A stretch of 64,000 nucleotides of DNA from Artemia franciscana (GCF_032884065.1 NC_088863.1:40705076-40769075), one strand, 5' to 3'; counted from the stretch's first letter, positions 34,691 through 45,291 are shown. A program made the numbers and translations. Notes: generated from the letters alone by a model not told the origin.

Positions 34691-35033
34691 TTGTTGTTGT
34701 TGTTGTTGATTCCAACGTTTTTGGAGCATGAATCAGCTCCGTCACGTACGTATCAATCTTGTCCAGACAATGTGTATGGAGAATTTTTAAGAAACGATGA
34801 CTACTTTCAGATTAGTGAATCACTTAGAATCGTTATTTGCAGATTCTTTATTGGTGGCAAACCATTTTTTCCACTAGTATAGCCACCTACGTCAGACCAC
34901 CCTAATTAATTCTATAGTATTTACAGCCGTAAATTACAATTTACATTAAAGTTCGTGGGAAACACATTAAACTTATACAATATATTGAATACATTAATAA
35001 ACATTTGACTTGATACAACATGACCCAAGACTG

Positions 35034-38000
35034 TTAAAGCACATCGAATAAACTTGAAGTTCTAATAAAACAACCCAGTGCAGAAACAGACACCCTACGA
35101 GCCCACGGAGGGGCGGATGAATGACCCACCACCGCACGGAAAGTAAAGGCACCAAAGAGCTTTAGAACTTTTCTTTTTAATATTTCACGCTGGATATAAT
35201 ACTTTTTACACGACATTATAACATGGCGGACATCTTCATATACATTACATACAATGCAATTTGGGGAGTCAACCAAATTCCATTTAAAGAGAACAGAATT
35301 CACTTTAGCATGGCCAGATCTGATTCGAAATATTGTTGTGGCAATTTTCCTCTCACTGTGAATTAGGTCCAATGGAGGAGGCTTAAAATCATATAGATCC
35401 AAGATTGTATTAGTGGACTTTCTTGTGAAATCAGCTTTCTCATCAATTGCGGATTTGGCCTCATAACCCTGAATATATTCACTCAGGGACAAGTTTACAT
35501 CCAACAATTCACCATTTCTGCAAGCCCATTTTGCCATTTTGTCAGCTGACTCGTTCCCAGGAATACCTGCATGTGCTGGGACCCATGTAAGTTGTAGATC
35601 ATAGCCATGTATTAGAAGGTCATCAACTATTTTTTCAATTTGTGCAGCAGTTTCTTTGGCATCATTTCGTTTCATAGCTAAGTAATTTAATACAGATAGA
35701 GAATCAGAACAAATCAAAAAGCTACCAACTATACCGTTTGACTTAATATAAAGAAGTGCTTGATAAATAGCAATCATTTCTGCAGAAAAAACAGTAAGCT
35801 TGTCAGGTAGCTTAAATCCGCAAGAAGTACCAGTTGACGGGACTACAAAAGCGCAGCCTACACCCATTTCCGACTTAGATCCGTCAGTATATATGTGAGT
35901 AAAGTCAGTCCATTGCAGAGTCAGCCTATACCACTCTAATTTTAAAATTATTGTTCCTGAATCATTAATTCTATTATCTAGAGCTAAATTAATTACATTA
36001 CCTATTCCGTTGAAGCGTGAGGAAAGGTCATCTATATTTGGGGTTGGAACTAGGCCTGGAAGGCCAGCATTACTCATCAGACAAGAATATTTATAGACTG
36101 TAGGGGAAAACCTTGGTCTAAACTGGAGATCTTGATTCCATGTAGCAATGCATTCTTTATAAACAATATGATTTGTTGATCCCATTTTTTTTAGAAAGTA
36201 ACGGGCTTGAAGATTATTTCTTCTCCTCTGAAGTGATGTGACGCCAAGCTCACAGTAGAGGGCTGGGGTGGGGGTGGTTTTTAAGCAGCCTAGAGCTCGT
36301 CGGAGAACTTGATTAAAAGCTGAATCAAGTTTCTGGAGGTTGTGCTTAGTTGCTTCCCTATAGAACATGCTACCATAGTCCAGTTTGCTGGTGATTGTTG
36401 CTCCAATTAGTTTTGAAACACAAGAATATGGGGCTCCTCTTTTAGAGAGGCAGATTGCATTGACAAAGTTTGCCCTACTTCTCAGGTTACCAACAAGATA
36501 GTCGATGTGGTTAGTCCATAGCAACTTTGAATCCAGTAAGACTCCTAGATAGCAAAATTTCTCTGCATGTTGGATGTCCACTCCTGCTAAAGACACAATG
36601 GGGGGTTGAGCATTTGTTCGATTTTTCCTTGAGAAAAGAACACTTACTGACTTCTCTGTTGAAAATGACATGTAGTTTTCCATTGTCCAATTTTCTAAGT
36701 AATACAGGGCTTTTTGGACTGAAGCCTTAAGGCATCCCCTATCTCGAGAGGAGGCAGCTACTGCAATGTCATCAGCATATAAGTATAGTTTACAACCCAG
36801 TATCGTATCTAAGTTTATATCGTGACAATATACTAAAAACAATAAAGGACTTAGTACCCCTCCTTGGGGGAGACCCACATTATTTGGAGCACTAAAAAAG
36901 CCAGACGAATGATTTTCTAAAGTTATTTCTATTTTCCTCTCAGTCAAGAAATTACCAATCCATTCCACGATTTGAGGGCTAATATTTAGCTTCTTTAGTT
37001 TTGCCATTAGAGTAGGGATATTCACTCTGTCAAATGCTGAAGTCATATCAAGGAAAACAGCTAGAGTTTCTTTTCCTAGGCGGAATCCCTGTTTTATTTG
37101 ATTTTCAAGCCTCACAAGACAGTCTATTGTACTGCGTTGGGGCAGAAAGCCTAGTTGTTCTGGCTGAACTACTTTCTCAATTTCTGGTAGAACTTTCTTT
37201 TTTATCAGTCTCTCCATTAGCTTGCAGAGGCATGAAGTCAAGGCAATTGGGCGATATGATTTTGGGGATGTAGGGTCCTTTTGGGGTTTCAGGATTGGTA
37301 TTATTGCAGCTTTTTTCCAAAGCGATGGGACATAACCTTCCTTGATGGACCTATTAAACAAAGTTAAGACAGAAGCCTTAAGCAGGGGGGACATGTTGGA
37401 CAGCATCTCATTGTGAATCCTGTCTGGGCCCATAGCCCCTGGTTTTAATTTTTTAATAATCGTATCAATATCCTGTTCTACAAGTTCAATATCATTCTTA
37501 GGGAAGACCTGTGTAGGTTGCATAGTGGGTCGGTTTTGAGTAGAAAGTTGTGGAGGAATGTTTGCAATTAGATACTCTTTCAGAAGTTTTATTTTCTCGG
37601 GTGTTGTGGCGGCAGTGGTTCCGTTGTGTATCATGATGCCAGATATTGGGGAAGACCTTTGTCCAGTGTAGACTTTCCAGCTCCTCCACAACTCTTTGAT
37701 TGATGTAGTCTTCGTAAACTTTGTCTCAATTAGAGTCTTCCATCCATTCTTGATTTCTTGGGGAACAATTTTCCTAAAGATGGCTTGTTTTGCATTCATT
37801 TCAATTTTGTTTGTAACTGTAGGATTTCTTCTAAACTTGTTTCTTGCCGTGTTTCGTTCCTTATAAGCTTTTTGGCATGCAGCATTCCACCCTGGTGTGG
37901 AGTTTCTAGATTTTCTTTTAAGTTTTACATACCCAAATACCCTTTCACTAGCATTCACCATAACTTGAGTTAACTTCTCATTAAGCTCCTCAACAGAGGT

Positions 38001-38789
38001 AGGTAGTTCAACATCCGTCAGATCCGAGTCTACCTCTCTCTGCCATTCAGGCCAGGACTCCTTGCGGAACTTCCAACTCACCGACTTCATTAACTGAAGT
38101 CTATAAGCAGAAAAATTAAGCACCGACATCACTGGGAAATGATCAGAGTCAAAGGGTGACGGTATAATAACCTCAAAGTCAACTGAAAGGTCTAAAGAAG
38201 CAATTGTTAAATCTATAGTAGAAGTCTTCCCATTTAAGGGGTTTAGCCTAGTACCTAGATCTATTGGAGTGATAAGACAAACCATATTTTGAGGATCAGT
38301 AATAAAATCTGCCAGTAAATTAGAATTATTATTTGGAGAAGATGTTGAGTCCCACATTGGGTTATGAAGGTTGAAGTCACCAGCAATTATTTTCCTCTCA
38401 TTACATTTCTGAAAAGCATCTTTGAACTGTTTAAAATCAAAGTCAGTTGCAGTCCTGTTATAATAGTTGATAACGGATATCCAGTTATCCGTTCCATCCT
38501 CTTTGACAGATATAATCCCAATTTCATTTTTTCCTGGGGTAAAATCATCTACTATTTTAAACGGGATATTATCCTTAACTAAAGTCATAAGTCCTCCCCC
38601 TGGTCCTGTCTTCCTATCCCATCTAGCCATGCTATAGCCTTTAAAATTTGGGGAAGTTTTCTGTTCATTCAATAAAGTTTCCTGAATTAGTACAATATCT
38701 GGCTTACTCCTCACTAGAAGGTTTTTCAATTCTACTACCTTTGATTTTCCCATTCCCCTAATGTTTAGTTGGATTACCCTTGTAGTCAT
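35034..38789 (-). CDS. I-group LINE ORF2: endonuclease, reverse transcriptase, RNase H
   Basis: 1251 residues with no interruption, ATG at 38789. Residues 1-230 are an APE-type endonuclease (QLNIRGMGKSK, IQETLL, AGDFNLHNPMWDS, SDHFPVMS) that nicks target DNA. Around 450-740 is the reverse transcriptase (SYRPIALTSCLCKLMERL, FLDMTSAFDRV, GLPQGGVLSPLLFLVY, LYADDIAVAA, FCYLGVLLD). Around 960-1090 is RNase H (IYTDGSKSEMGVG, FSAEMIAIYQAL, CSDSLSVL, HAGIPGNESADKMA), with the D-E-D-D residues all visible. Near the end is a C-x2-C-x7-H-x4-C knuckle (CIVCNVYEDVRHVIMSC). RNase H plus endonuclease places it in the I group; the exact clade is not certain. It starts inside the stop of ORF1 (ATGA), consistent with re-initiation. 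Confidence 0.93.
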   Translation of the reverse strand: MTTRVIQLNIRGMGKSKVVELKNLLVRSKPDIVLIQETLLNEQKTSPNFKGYSMARWDRKTGPGGGLMTLVKDNIPFKIVDDFTPGKNEIGIISVKEDGTDNWISVINYYNRTATDFDFKQFKDAFQKCNERKIIAGDFNLHNPMWDSTSSPNNNSNLLADFITDPQNMVCLITPIDLGTRLNPLNGKTSTIDLTIASLDLSVDFEVIIPSPFDSDHFPVMSVLNFSAYRLQLMKSVSWKFRKESWPEWQREVDSDLTDVELPTSVEELNEKLTQVMVNASERVFGYVKLKRKSRNSTPGWNAACQKAYKERNTARNKFRRNPTVTNKIEMNAKQAIFRKIVPQEIKNGWKTLIETKFTKTTSIKELWRSWKVYTGQRSSPISGIMIHNGTTAATTPEKIKLLKEYLIANIPPQLSTQNRPTMQPTQVFPKNDIELVEQDIDTIIKKLKPGAMGPDRIHNEMLSNMSPLLKASVLTLFNRSIKEGYVPSLWKKAAIIPILKPQKDPTSPKSYRPIALTSCLCKLMERLIKKKVLPEIEKVVQPEQLGFLPQRSTIDCLVRLENQIKQGFRLGKETLAVFLDMTSAFDRVNIPTLMAKLKKLNISPQIVEWIGNFLTERKIEITLENHSSGFFSAPNNVGLPQGGVLSPLLFLVYCHDINLDTILGCKLYLYADDIAVAASSRDRGCLKASVQKALYYLENWTMENYMSFSTEKSVSVLFSRKNRTNAQPPIVSLAGVDIQHAEKFCYLGVLLDSKLLWTNHIDYLVGNLRSRANFVNAICLSKRGAPYSCVSKLIGATITSKLDYGSMFYREATKHNLQKLDSAFNQVLRRALGCLKTTPTPALYCELGVTSLQRRRNNLQARYFLKKMGSTNHIVYKECIATWNQDLQFRPRFSPTVYKYSCLMSNAGLPGLVPTPNIDDLSSRFNGIGNVINLALDNRINDSGTIILKLEWYRLTLQWTDFTHIYTDGSKSEMGVGCAFVVPSTGTSCGFKLPDKLTVFSAEMIAIYQALLYIKSNGIVGSFLICSDSLSVLNYLAMKRNDAKETAAQIEKIVDDLLIHGYDLQLTWVPAHAGIPGNESADKMAKWACRNGELLDVNLSLSEYIQGYEAKSAIDEKADFTRKSTNTILDLYDFKPPPLDLIHSERKIATTIFRIRSGHAKVNSVLFKWNLVDSPNCIVCNVYEDVRHVIMSCKKYYIQREILKRKVLKLFGAFTFRAVVGHSSAPPWARRVSVSALGCFIRTSSLFDVL

Positions 38790-40046
38790 TCTTTGATTTT
38801 TTGTTTATGAACACGCTTATTTAATGTCTTTTTCTCTGGAGAGGACAAAATTTTCTTTGGAACAAAGATATCTTCATCCATACCATCCTCTGAGTCTGTT
38901 TCATTTCCAGAAACAAAGGATTCAGATTTCTTCAGTGAAGACAGGATCTTCTGTACCTCTGACTTCGAGCTTTTGCTTAACTTTACACTGGAAGCAATCA
39001 GTGAGCACAATGATGACACTACTGTGGTTAGTTGGTCTATTTTTTCTCTCAGTAAGACAACTTCCTTGTTAATTGGTTCCTGTATTTTTGCTTCTGGTGG
39101 GATTGAAGGGTGAACAAGGACTGGAAAATGTTCAAAGTTTAAAGCTGGTGGTGGTGTGTGCAGAGTCTTCCCTTTGGTGTCAGTGAAAGCTTGAACTGCA
39201 TCTTTGAATGATATACCTTTTGTGACTGACGTTTTCAGAATTGCAGCTCTAAACTTGTAATCCTGGCACTCTTTACTGAGGGCAGTGTGCTGTCCATTAC
39301 AGTTTGCACATCTTACTTTTTGTTCATTTCTGTTTTTGTTTAACTCAGGGCAAGCTGTCATGGGGTGATTATCTCCACAAATACCACAAGTATCTTTACC
39401 CCAACAGTTTAGAGAGTTATGGCCAAATTTCTGGCACTTGAAACATCTCAACGGTTTTGGTATGAACTGTTTCACCACAGTGAGGGCACTCCATATAGGA
39501 ATTATTGTAGGAAAATCCATTTCTTGAGAGAAGTCAACATGTATAGTGTAGCTAGTGTATGGTTTACCATCTCTAGATGTGGGATGAGGGTTTAGTACAG
39601 TTGCCTTTGTAACCTGTTCTACTTGCTGAATCTCCTTACAGAGTTCTTCAGGAGTAGCTAAGTCCCTGGGAACGTATAGTACTCCTTTTCTGCTTGAGTA
39701 TAGCATATTTTCTGGCTTCATTTCAAATTTGATCACTATATTATTCAATGTGAGATCCCTTATGCCTAAGATCTTATTAGCAATGTCTAGATTTTTTGGA
39801 ACAACTTCAAGAGAGCCTCTAGGACCTATTCGTGGGAGTATTTTCCCATAATCATTTCCTAGAGCTACAGCCAATCTACGCCCTAGATATCCAGCAGAAG
39901 TCTTTGATAGAGGGACTAGCATACCCTTGTCATTAGTGTCAGTAATTTTTGTCATATCATGACCTTTAGCCAACAAATTTGGTACAGTGGGTCCACCTCT
40001 AACTCCCCCACAACCTCCACCCTTCCCAGGACTACCAGGAACCATT
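38786..40046 (-). CDS. I-group LINE ORF1: Gag-like protein with zinc knuckles
   Basis: 419 residues from the ATG at 40046; a longer frame from a GTG 12 bases upstream is possible but not needed. It has a glycine-rich start (GSPGKGGGCGGVRGG), a middle domain, then zinc knuckles: CFKCQKFGHNSLNC, CGICGDNHPMTAC and CANCNGQHTALSKEC. Three CCHC-type fingers in this arrangement are usual for I and Jockey group ORF1 proteins, which bind element RNA and form the ribonucleoprotein. The C-terminal third is rich in S, K and E, with a basic end (NKRVHKQKIKE). No breaks. Confidence 0.9.
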
Positions 40047-40077
40047 ACTTCTTTCACGTGACAAGCTTACTTTGCAG

Positions 40078-40078
<1 letters not shown>

Positions 40079-40147
<69 letters not shown>
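40079..40147. repeat. A69 homopolymer (T69 in element sense)
   Basis: 69 uninterrupted A on the plus strand, only about 30 bases upstream of LINE ORF1. In the element's sense it reads T69 then CTGCAAAG, which resembles a pyrimidine tract before a splice acceptor. Its length may be inexact in the assembly. Confidence 0.95.
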
Positions 40148-40149
<2 letters not shown>

Positions 40150-40822
40150 GAATGCACAAATACGATTAAACAGACCTCAATAAAGTAAAAAGAGAGGCAA
40201 AAATACAAGCAAATAAGGGCACTATATACAACACATACATACAAGTAAGCAATATTTCATATGGCACAAGATCTCAAGGAGATAAAAGAGCCTAAAAGGT
40301 GGTCTGAATATCAACCATACAGTCCCTTCACTGTTTTGCATTTACCAAAATTCAATAAACACTTTTTCACCTTCACATTAATTTGTTATTTTTTTTTTCA
40401 ACCATCAAAATCTTCAGGTATTACTATTTTCTACAACTTGAATTGTTGCCAAGCAGCGTTTTAACAGCACTTAAATTGATTATTTTGAACTTGTATCACT
40501 AATCCCAAGTTGAATAATTGCAGTTTAACCACAAAATGTTTTATTCAACCATGTTCTTATAGGCTACCAATTCCAATAGACTAGAGAACTTTATTATGAC
40601 TTTTATATTCCTGTGTAATTCTTAAATTACTTTCTTCTGTTTCTTTCAATATCTTTATGAACATTTAAAGTTAACACCAAATAAGCTGCTCAATTCGCTT
40701 CATATTTGGGCCTTTTTAACGTTTATTGAGAAATTTTCAGCTTCTTCATCTTTGATGAATTTAAATTTTTTTATTCAATCCAGTGAAATGTGTTTACTTC
40801 TTCTACAAAAGTATTGCTGTTC

Positions 40823-40914
40823 CGATTATCTAATTCTAATTCCCTGTAGAAGTAGCAGTGTTGCAGACTAGGATATAAATGATTTTCTTTGAGAAGAAGA
40901 ACCTAAAAAAAAAT
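40823..40914. repeat. Right remainder of duplication unit 2
   Basis: After the LINE the sequence resumes GATTATCTAATTCTAATTCC, then CTGTAGAAGTAGCAGTGTTG, and follows unit 1 to CCTAAAAAAAAAT, where the two diverge. Confidence 0.9.
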
Positions 40915-42112
40915 CAATTTTTCAATTAGCTGAAACATTTCGTTCAGTATACTGACCTTGTGTAGGAAAAACCAGATAAAGTGCAAAGTAACTATCTCTT
41001 AGGGGTTATTCATAAAGTGTGGAATTTCTTAAACCTTTTCTTTGCTCCTCGATCTCCAGCTTAAACCCAAACGCCACGCCGATGACACACGCACCAGCGT
41101 GGAGAAAAATTTCGGCGGCGGGCCTCTATATTTGGCCTTGTGTTTTTGCAGGTAATTTGTCGATATCGGTATGCTAAGCAAACTATCGCGCTTTTAACCC
41201 TTATTGTAAAGTACTCCAAAAAAGAATTTAAGAATAAGTACCAAGTACTCAACCAAAATTGTAATTAAGCATCAGTTCTAAGTACTCAAAGTAAATTGTA
41301 CTTAATTAGTTAGTACTAAGTACAGGGGTACATGGCTTAAAGGCTTTTTTTTGCATGGTAAAGAATATGGTTAGGTTAGCAGGAGAGAAACTGATATTAG
41401 TTATTCCGTTATTTCCAGTGGAGAAGTAAAAAGGAACTTCATTCCAGTACCACCAGAGCCGTATCCAGGGGGGACGGGGGGGTTACCAGGTTCGACCCTT
41501 CCCCCCTGAAATGCTTTATTAGTCTAAAAATACCCTAATCTTACTCAAGGATGTTAGAAAGAGTACACGGGAGGATGTTTTTTGGTACCCCCCCCCCAAA
41601 AAAAAAAAAAATTGGTAAAACCTCTCCCGACCGAAAATACTGGATACGGCTCTTAACCCCCCACAAAAAATCAGCTTCAGCCATATTAGAACTTCTATAG
41701 CAAACAAAGCACAAAAAACTGGCTTCTCATTCATTATAATAATATAAACTGACTAAAAATTATACCAGTACGGAGTTTCATAGCAGCTTCATTAGGTGAA
41801 CATGACGAGTGACGTAAGAAGCATCGCCTATCCAACTGTTATGTAAAATATACTTTTCTATCTTATTCATTATTTTCCTCATGTCGCCCGTCTCAACGCC
41901 GCATTAGACATTGTTCATATTGGTGTGATAAGAGGAATAAGGAAAATGAAGCTTGGCTATATTTTTTCGCATGTATCACCGTCAATAATGCTTAATTGAT
42001 GGTGTCAAACACGTCAATAAAGATGTGGAGGTCAAAATGAACAAAATATTGGCTTTACGTGGCTGCTTTATTATATTCAGATGTAGTAAGGTAACCTTGC
42101 TCATCAGACCGA
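40915..42112. other. Unassigned 1.2 kb between the two LINEs
   Basis: CpG returns abruptly from about 41048. Repeated AGTACT/TACTTAATTA-type words at 41205-41330 look like the subterminal region of a small DNA element whose ends I cannot fix. A MITE-like piece at 41455-41654 is listed separately. Nothing else is supported. Confidence 0.45.
41455..41654. mobile_element. MITE-like element with AGAGCCGTATCCAG ends
   Basis: AGAGCCGTATCCAG at 41455 is repeated in reverse complement at 41640-41653 (CTGGATACGGCTCT). The interior has G, C and A runs and no ORF of note. 200 bp in all. No target-site duplication seen. Confidence 0.6.
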
Positions 42113-42122
42113 TGTAAACAAT

Positions 42123-45100
42123 TACTTACTTACTTAGACTTAGGTCCTCCCACGCCTGAGGGCGCATAAGGCAGCAACAGTGGTTCGCCACGACGACCTG
42201 TCCTGAGCCTTCGACCAAAGCTCCTCCATCGAAGACCTCGCCAGCTTCGCCTCCTTCTCTAACATCCTGCCAACTGTCATTTTGGGTCTCCCTGACTTGC
42301 GGAGGCCGGGGGGTATCCAACACCATATGTCATGAGGTAGCCTTCCATCACCCATTCGCACCATGTGCCCCCAATACATCCATCGTCGCTTTCTAATGGT
42401 ATCAAGGATGGGGGTATGATTTGTTATGGTATAAATCTCATCATTTCGTATTCTCTCAGTCCAATGTATATTCAAAATATATCTTAAGCAGTTATTATCG
42501 AATGCCCATAGTCGTTTTCCTAGTTGCGCAGTGATACTCCAAGTTTCACAACCATATGTAAGAACGGAGAGGACATTGCTATTATAAATTCTGAGTTTTA
42601 GCTTCTGGGAATATTTACTATTTCTCCAAACATTTCTGAGACAATTGAAGGCAGAGCCAGCCAATGCTATTCGGCACAAAATTTCTCTTTCAGGATTGGC
42701 ATCTTGCGTAAGAATGCTGCCTAGATATTTGAACTCTCTCACTACTTCAATTTCCTCGTTGTTGACCAAAAGTCCCTCAGCTAAGTCAGGAATGACTGCA
42801 TTTGACATTGATTTAGTCTTGTTAGCGTTTATGGAGAGTCCAACAGCATTTGCCACACGCTCAAGTTCATTTATATTGTGTTGTATATCTTCTGATTCGT
42901 GAGCGAAGAGTGCAATATCGTCCGCAAAAACACCATCATGGAGGGTTCTTAGTGGGTTTAATTGTAGACCCTCACTGAAGCTACATCCACGAAGCACAAA
43001 ATCTATGACTATGGCAAATAACAGTGGCGATAGAATGCAGCCCTGCCTTACACCCGACTGAACGGTAAACCAGTCCGTTAGGTCACCCTCGGTTTGTACT
43101 GCACACTTAATATCGAGGTAAAGCGCTTTAATTATATTTACAATTTTAATCGGGATCCCGTAATGTATTAAGATTTTCCACATGGTCTCGCGGTGTATCG
43201 AGTCGAAGGCTTTGAGAAAGTCAATAAATACTACGAGTAATTGAACCTGCCATTCGTTAGATTCTTCGAGCAGGATTCTCAGGCTAAATATTAGGTCACA
43301 ACACGATCCGTTTTGGCGGAATCCATGTTGTTCATCTCTCAGAACTTTCTCCACTTTACTTTGAATTCTATTGAGAATAATTTGGCACAAAACCTTGCTG
43401 CCTACTGATTGTAAAGCGATGCCTCTCCAATTGTCACATTTAGTCTTTTGTCCTTTTTTGAAGAGTTTTATAATTACTGCCTTTGACCATTCACTCGGGA
43501 CTTTTTCATCTTCCCAAATACGTGACAAAAGTTCAAACATGGGCACTGCTAGGGCGTTTCTACCACATTTCAACAGTTCTGGGGGTATGCCATCGTTACC
43601 GGCTGCCTTTCCGTTTTTCAAAGTCATTAGAGCATCTTTTACTTCACTCAGCAAGAGAGGTCCGGAATATATTCCAAGATCAAACAGTGTTTCTTCAGGG
43701 ATATTTAAAAAGGTCGTGGGAGGCACCTGATTTAATACCTCGGTGAAATGTTCCATCCAACGTCGGTTTATGTCATCCGTCTGGGTTAATAAGATACCTT
43801 CTTTGTTTTCAACTTGAGTTGAAGAAGCCTTCGAAATACCCGCAAGCTCCTTCGTTATAGCGTACACAGTACGACTATCTCCTCGCCTGGCGGCTACTTC
43901 AGCCTGATCAGCCATAGTTTCGAGGAACACCCTCTTATCATTCCTTGTCCGTGTTTTGACTTGTTTATTGAGACGCTTATACTGCGCTTTTAAATCATCA
44001 AGATATTCTCTAGTGCATGTCCTATTATGCTCATGTCTATCTACGAGAATTTTGGCTTCTGCCCTTTGATCAATGATATCCCAGGTACTTTCAGATATCC
44101 ACTGCTCTTTCTTCTTCCTGCTATATCCCACAACTTCTTGTGCCACTTCTTTCAGGGACTCGACGATCTTTTCCCATTGATTATCAATTGACAACTCGTC
44201 CCTTAGCATGGAAAATTTATTTGACAAAGTAGATGTATACTTTTGTAATACATAAGGGTCCTGCAGCTTTCTTACATTAAACCTTTTTACTGACCGCTGG
44301 GGCTTTATGACAGTTTTCAGTTTCAGCTTAAACTTAGCAACAACAAGTTGATGGTCGGAATAGCAGTCGGCACCTCGAAAGGTCCTAACATCCTCTAAAC
44401 AACGTCGCCTGTGCTTGGCAATTAAAATATGATCTATTTCATTTCTTGTTACACCATCAGGCGAGTTCCAAGTATATTTATGTATTTGTTTATGAGGGAA
44501 CCATGATGCGCCGACGATAAGTTCATGAGTCGCACAAAAGTCAATTAAACGTACGCCATTATCATTGATTTCCCCCAGTCCATGCCTACCAAGGATAGCT
44601 GGGGCATAGGAGGCATCACTTCCAACTTTAGCGTTAAAGTCCCCACACAAAGTCACAATATCATGCCGATGCGCTTTAGCAACAACATTTGACAACACGC
44701 GATAAAAATCATCCTTTGTCTGATCAACGGTATCATTGGTTGGGGCATACACAACAATAACTGTCAACTTGGCCTGAGAAGTGACAAAGCGAGCCCGAAG
44801 GATTCGCTCGTTAATAGGTTCCCAGTCCACTAGGCATTTTTTGGCCCGACTACTTAATGCCATTCCAACACCTGCCTCTTTTCTAGTTTCAAGTCCAGAA
44901 TACAAAATATGGTATGTTTCACTATTCAAAGTACCAAAACCGGTAAGTCTGGTCTCAGAGAGTCCAGCAATGTCAATACGGAACTTATCAAGGGTCCTCA
45001 TAACACTGTTGAGTTTTCCTGGCTGTGTTTCTTGATTAACTGTTCTAACATTCCAGTATCCAATACGAAAATACTCGGTCGTTTTCAAGAATCCTGTCCG

Positions 45101-45278
45101 GGGGCGTGCGTTAGTCATCATCAAAGAAGAAGTCAATCCGAGGCTATCTATTGCTGTTTCTTGAGTAATCAGTTTTACGGTGGTGGGTTACTAGCCCTCC
45201 GACCAACCCTCCTCCTTCTTCCAGGCTTGGGACTGGCTGTTAAACTGGCTGTTTAACAGGCGGAGTTAAAAAATGCAT
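42123..45278 (-). mobile_element. Full-length RTE-like LINE
   Basis: Minus strand, single long ORF. The 3' end carries a short tail of TAAG repeats (plus strand ATTACTTACTTACTTAG at 42121-42137), the simple-repeat tail style of RTE elements. A candidate target-site duplication TGTAAACAAT lies at 42113-42122 and 45279-45288. The 5' leader in element sense includes GGAGGGTTGGTCGGAGGGCT upstream of the ORF. It is about 3.2 kb, a usual RTE length. Confidence 0.82.
42140..45121 (-). CDS. RTE-like LINE protein: endonuclease and reverse transcriptase
   Basis: 993 residues from the ATG at 45121 (a TTG five codons upstream is not needed), uninterrupted. Residues 20-250: APE-type endonuclease (FRIGYWNVRTVNQ, GLSETRLTGFG, VVYAPTNDT, TLCGDFNAKVGSD, NEIDHILI, YSDHQLVVA). 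Around 480-780: reverse transcriptase (GKAAGNDGIPPELLKCG, CDNWRGIALQSVGSKV, EQHGFRQNGSCCDL, FIDFLKAFDS, SGVRQGCILSPLLFAI, GVFADDIALFAH, EFKYLGSIL). The C-terminal part has VLTYGCETWSIT and RRRWMYWGHMVRMGDGRL, common in this group (similar proteins are often labelled craniofacial development protein 2-like). No RNase H. All catalytic motifs look whole. RTE is my best clade call. Confidence 0.88.
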   Translation of the reverse strand: MMTNARPRTGFLKTTEYFRIGYWNVRTVNQETQPGKLNSVMRTLDKFRIDIAGLSETRLTGFGTLNSETYHILYSGLETRKEAGVGMALSSRAKKCLVDWEPINERILRARFVTSQAKLTVIVVYAPTNDTVDQTKDDFYRVLSNVVAKAHRHDIVTLCGDFNAKVGSDASYAPAILGRHGLGEINDNGVRLIDFCATHELIVGASWFPHKQIHKYTWNSPDGVTRNEIDHILIAKHRRRCLEDVRTFRGADCYSDHQLVVAKFKLKLKTVIKPQRSVKRFNVRKLQDPYVLQKYTSTLSNKFSMLRDELSIDNQWEKIVESLKEVAQEVVGYSRKKKEQWISESTWDIIDQRAEAKILVDRHEHNRTCTREYLDDLKAQYKRLNKQVKTRTRNDKRVFLETMADQAEVAARRGDSRTVYAITKELAGISKASSTQVENKEGILLTQTDDINRRWMEHFTEVLNQVPPTTFLNIPEETLFDLGIYSGPLLLSEVKDALMTLKNGKAAGNDGIPPELLKCGRNALAVPMFELLSRIWEDEKVPSEWSKAVIIKLFKKGQKTKCDNWRGIALQSVGSKVLCQIILNRIQSKVEKVLRDEQHGFRQNGSCCDLIFSLRILLEESNEWQVQLLVVFIDFLKAFDSIHRETMWKILIHYGIPIKIVNIIKALYLDIKCAVQTEGDLTDWFTVQSGVRQGCILSPLLFAIVIDFVLRGCSFSEGLQLNPLRTLHDGVFADDIALFAHESEDIQHNINELERVANAVGLSINANKTKSMSNAVIPDLAEGLLVNNEEIEVVREFKYLGSILTQDANPEREILCRIALAGSAFNCLRNVWRNSKYSQKLKLRIYNSNVLSVLTYGCETWSITAQLGKRLWAFDNNCLRYILNIHWTERIRNDEIYTITNHTPILDTIRKRRWMYWGHMVRMGDGRLPHDIWCWIPPGLRKSGRPKMTVGRMLEKEAKLARSSMEELWSKAQDRSSWRTTVAALCALRRGRT

Positions 45279-45291
45279 TGTAAACAATGCA
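45274..45291. repeat. Perfect short palindrome at the LINE 5' junction
   Basis: GCATTG-TAAA-CAATGC lies over the candidate target site TGTAAACAAT. Confidence 0.6.

Larger units (their letters stand above)
34693..40822 (-). mobile_element. Full-length I-group non-LTR retrotransposon
   Basis: Minus strand. 5' end near 40822, 3' end near 34693 with a (CAA)6-type tail, as in I-group elements with simple-repeat tails. Flanked by GATTATCTAATT on both sides (34681-34692 and 40824-40835), with an extra CTAATT at the right junction. The empty site exists in duplication unit 1 as GATTATCTAATTCCCTGTAG, so the insertion can be read base by base. Two ORFs overlap by ATGA. The roughly 0.77-kb 5' leader contains a 69-base T run (in element sense). 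The combination of uninterrupted ORFs, a TSD and an empty site points to a young, possibly active copy. Confidence 0.92.
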
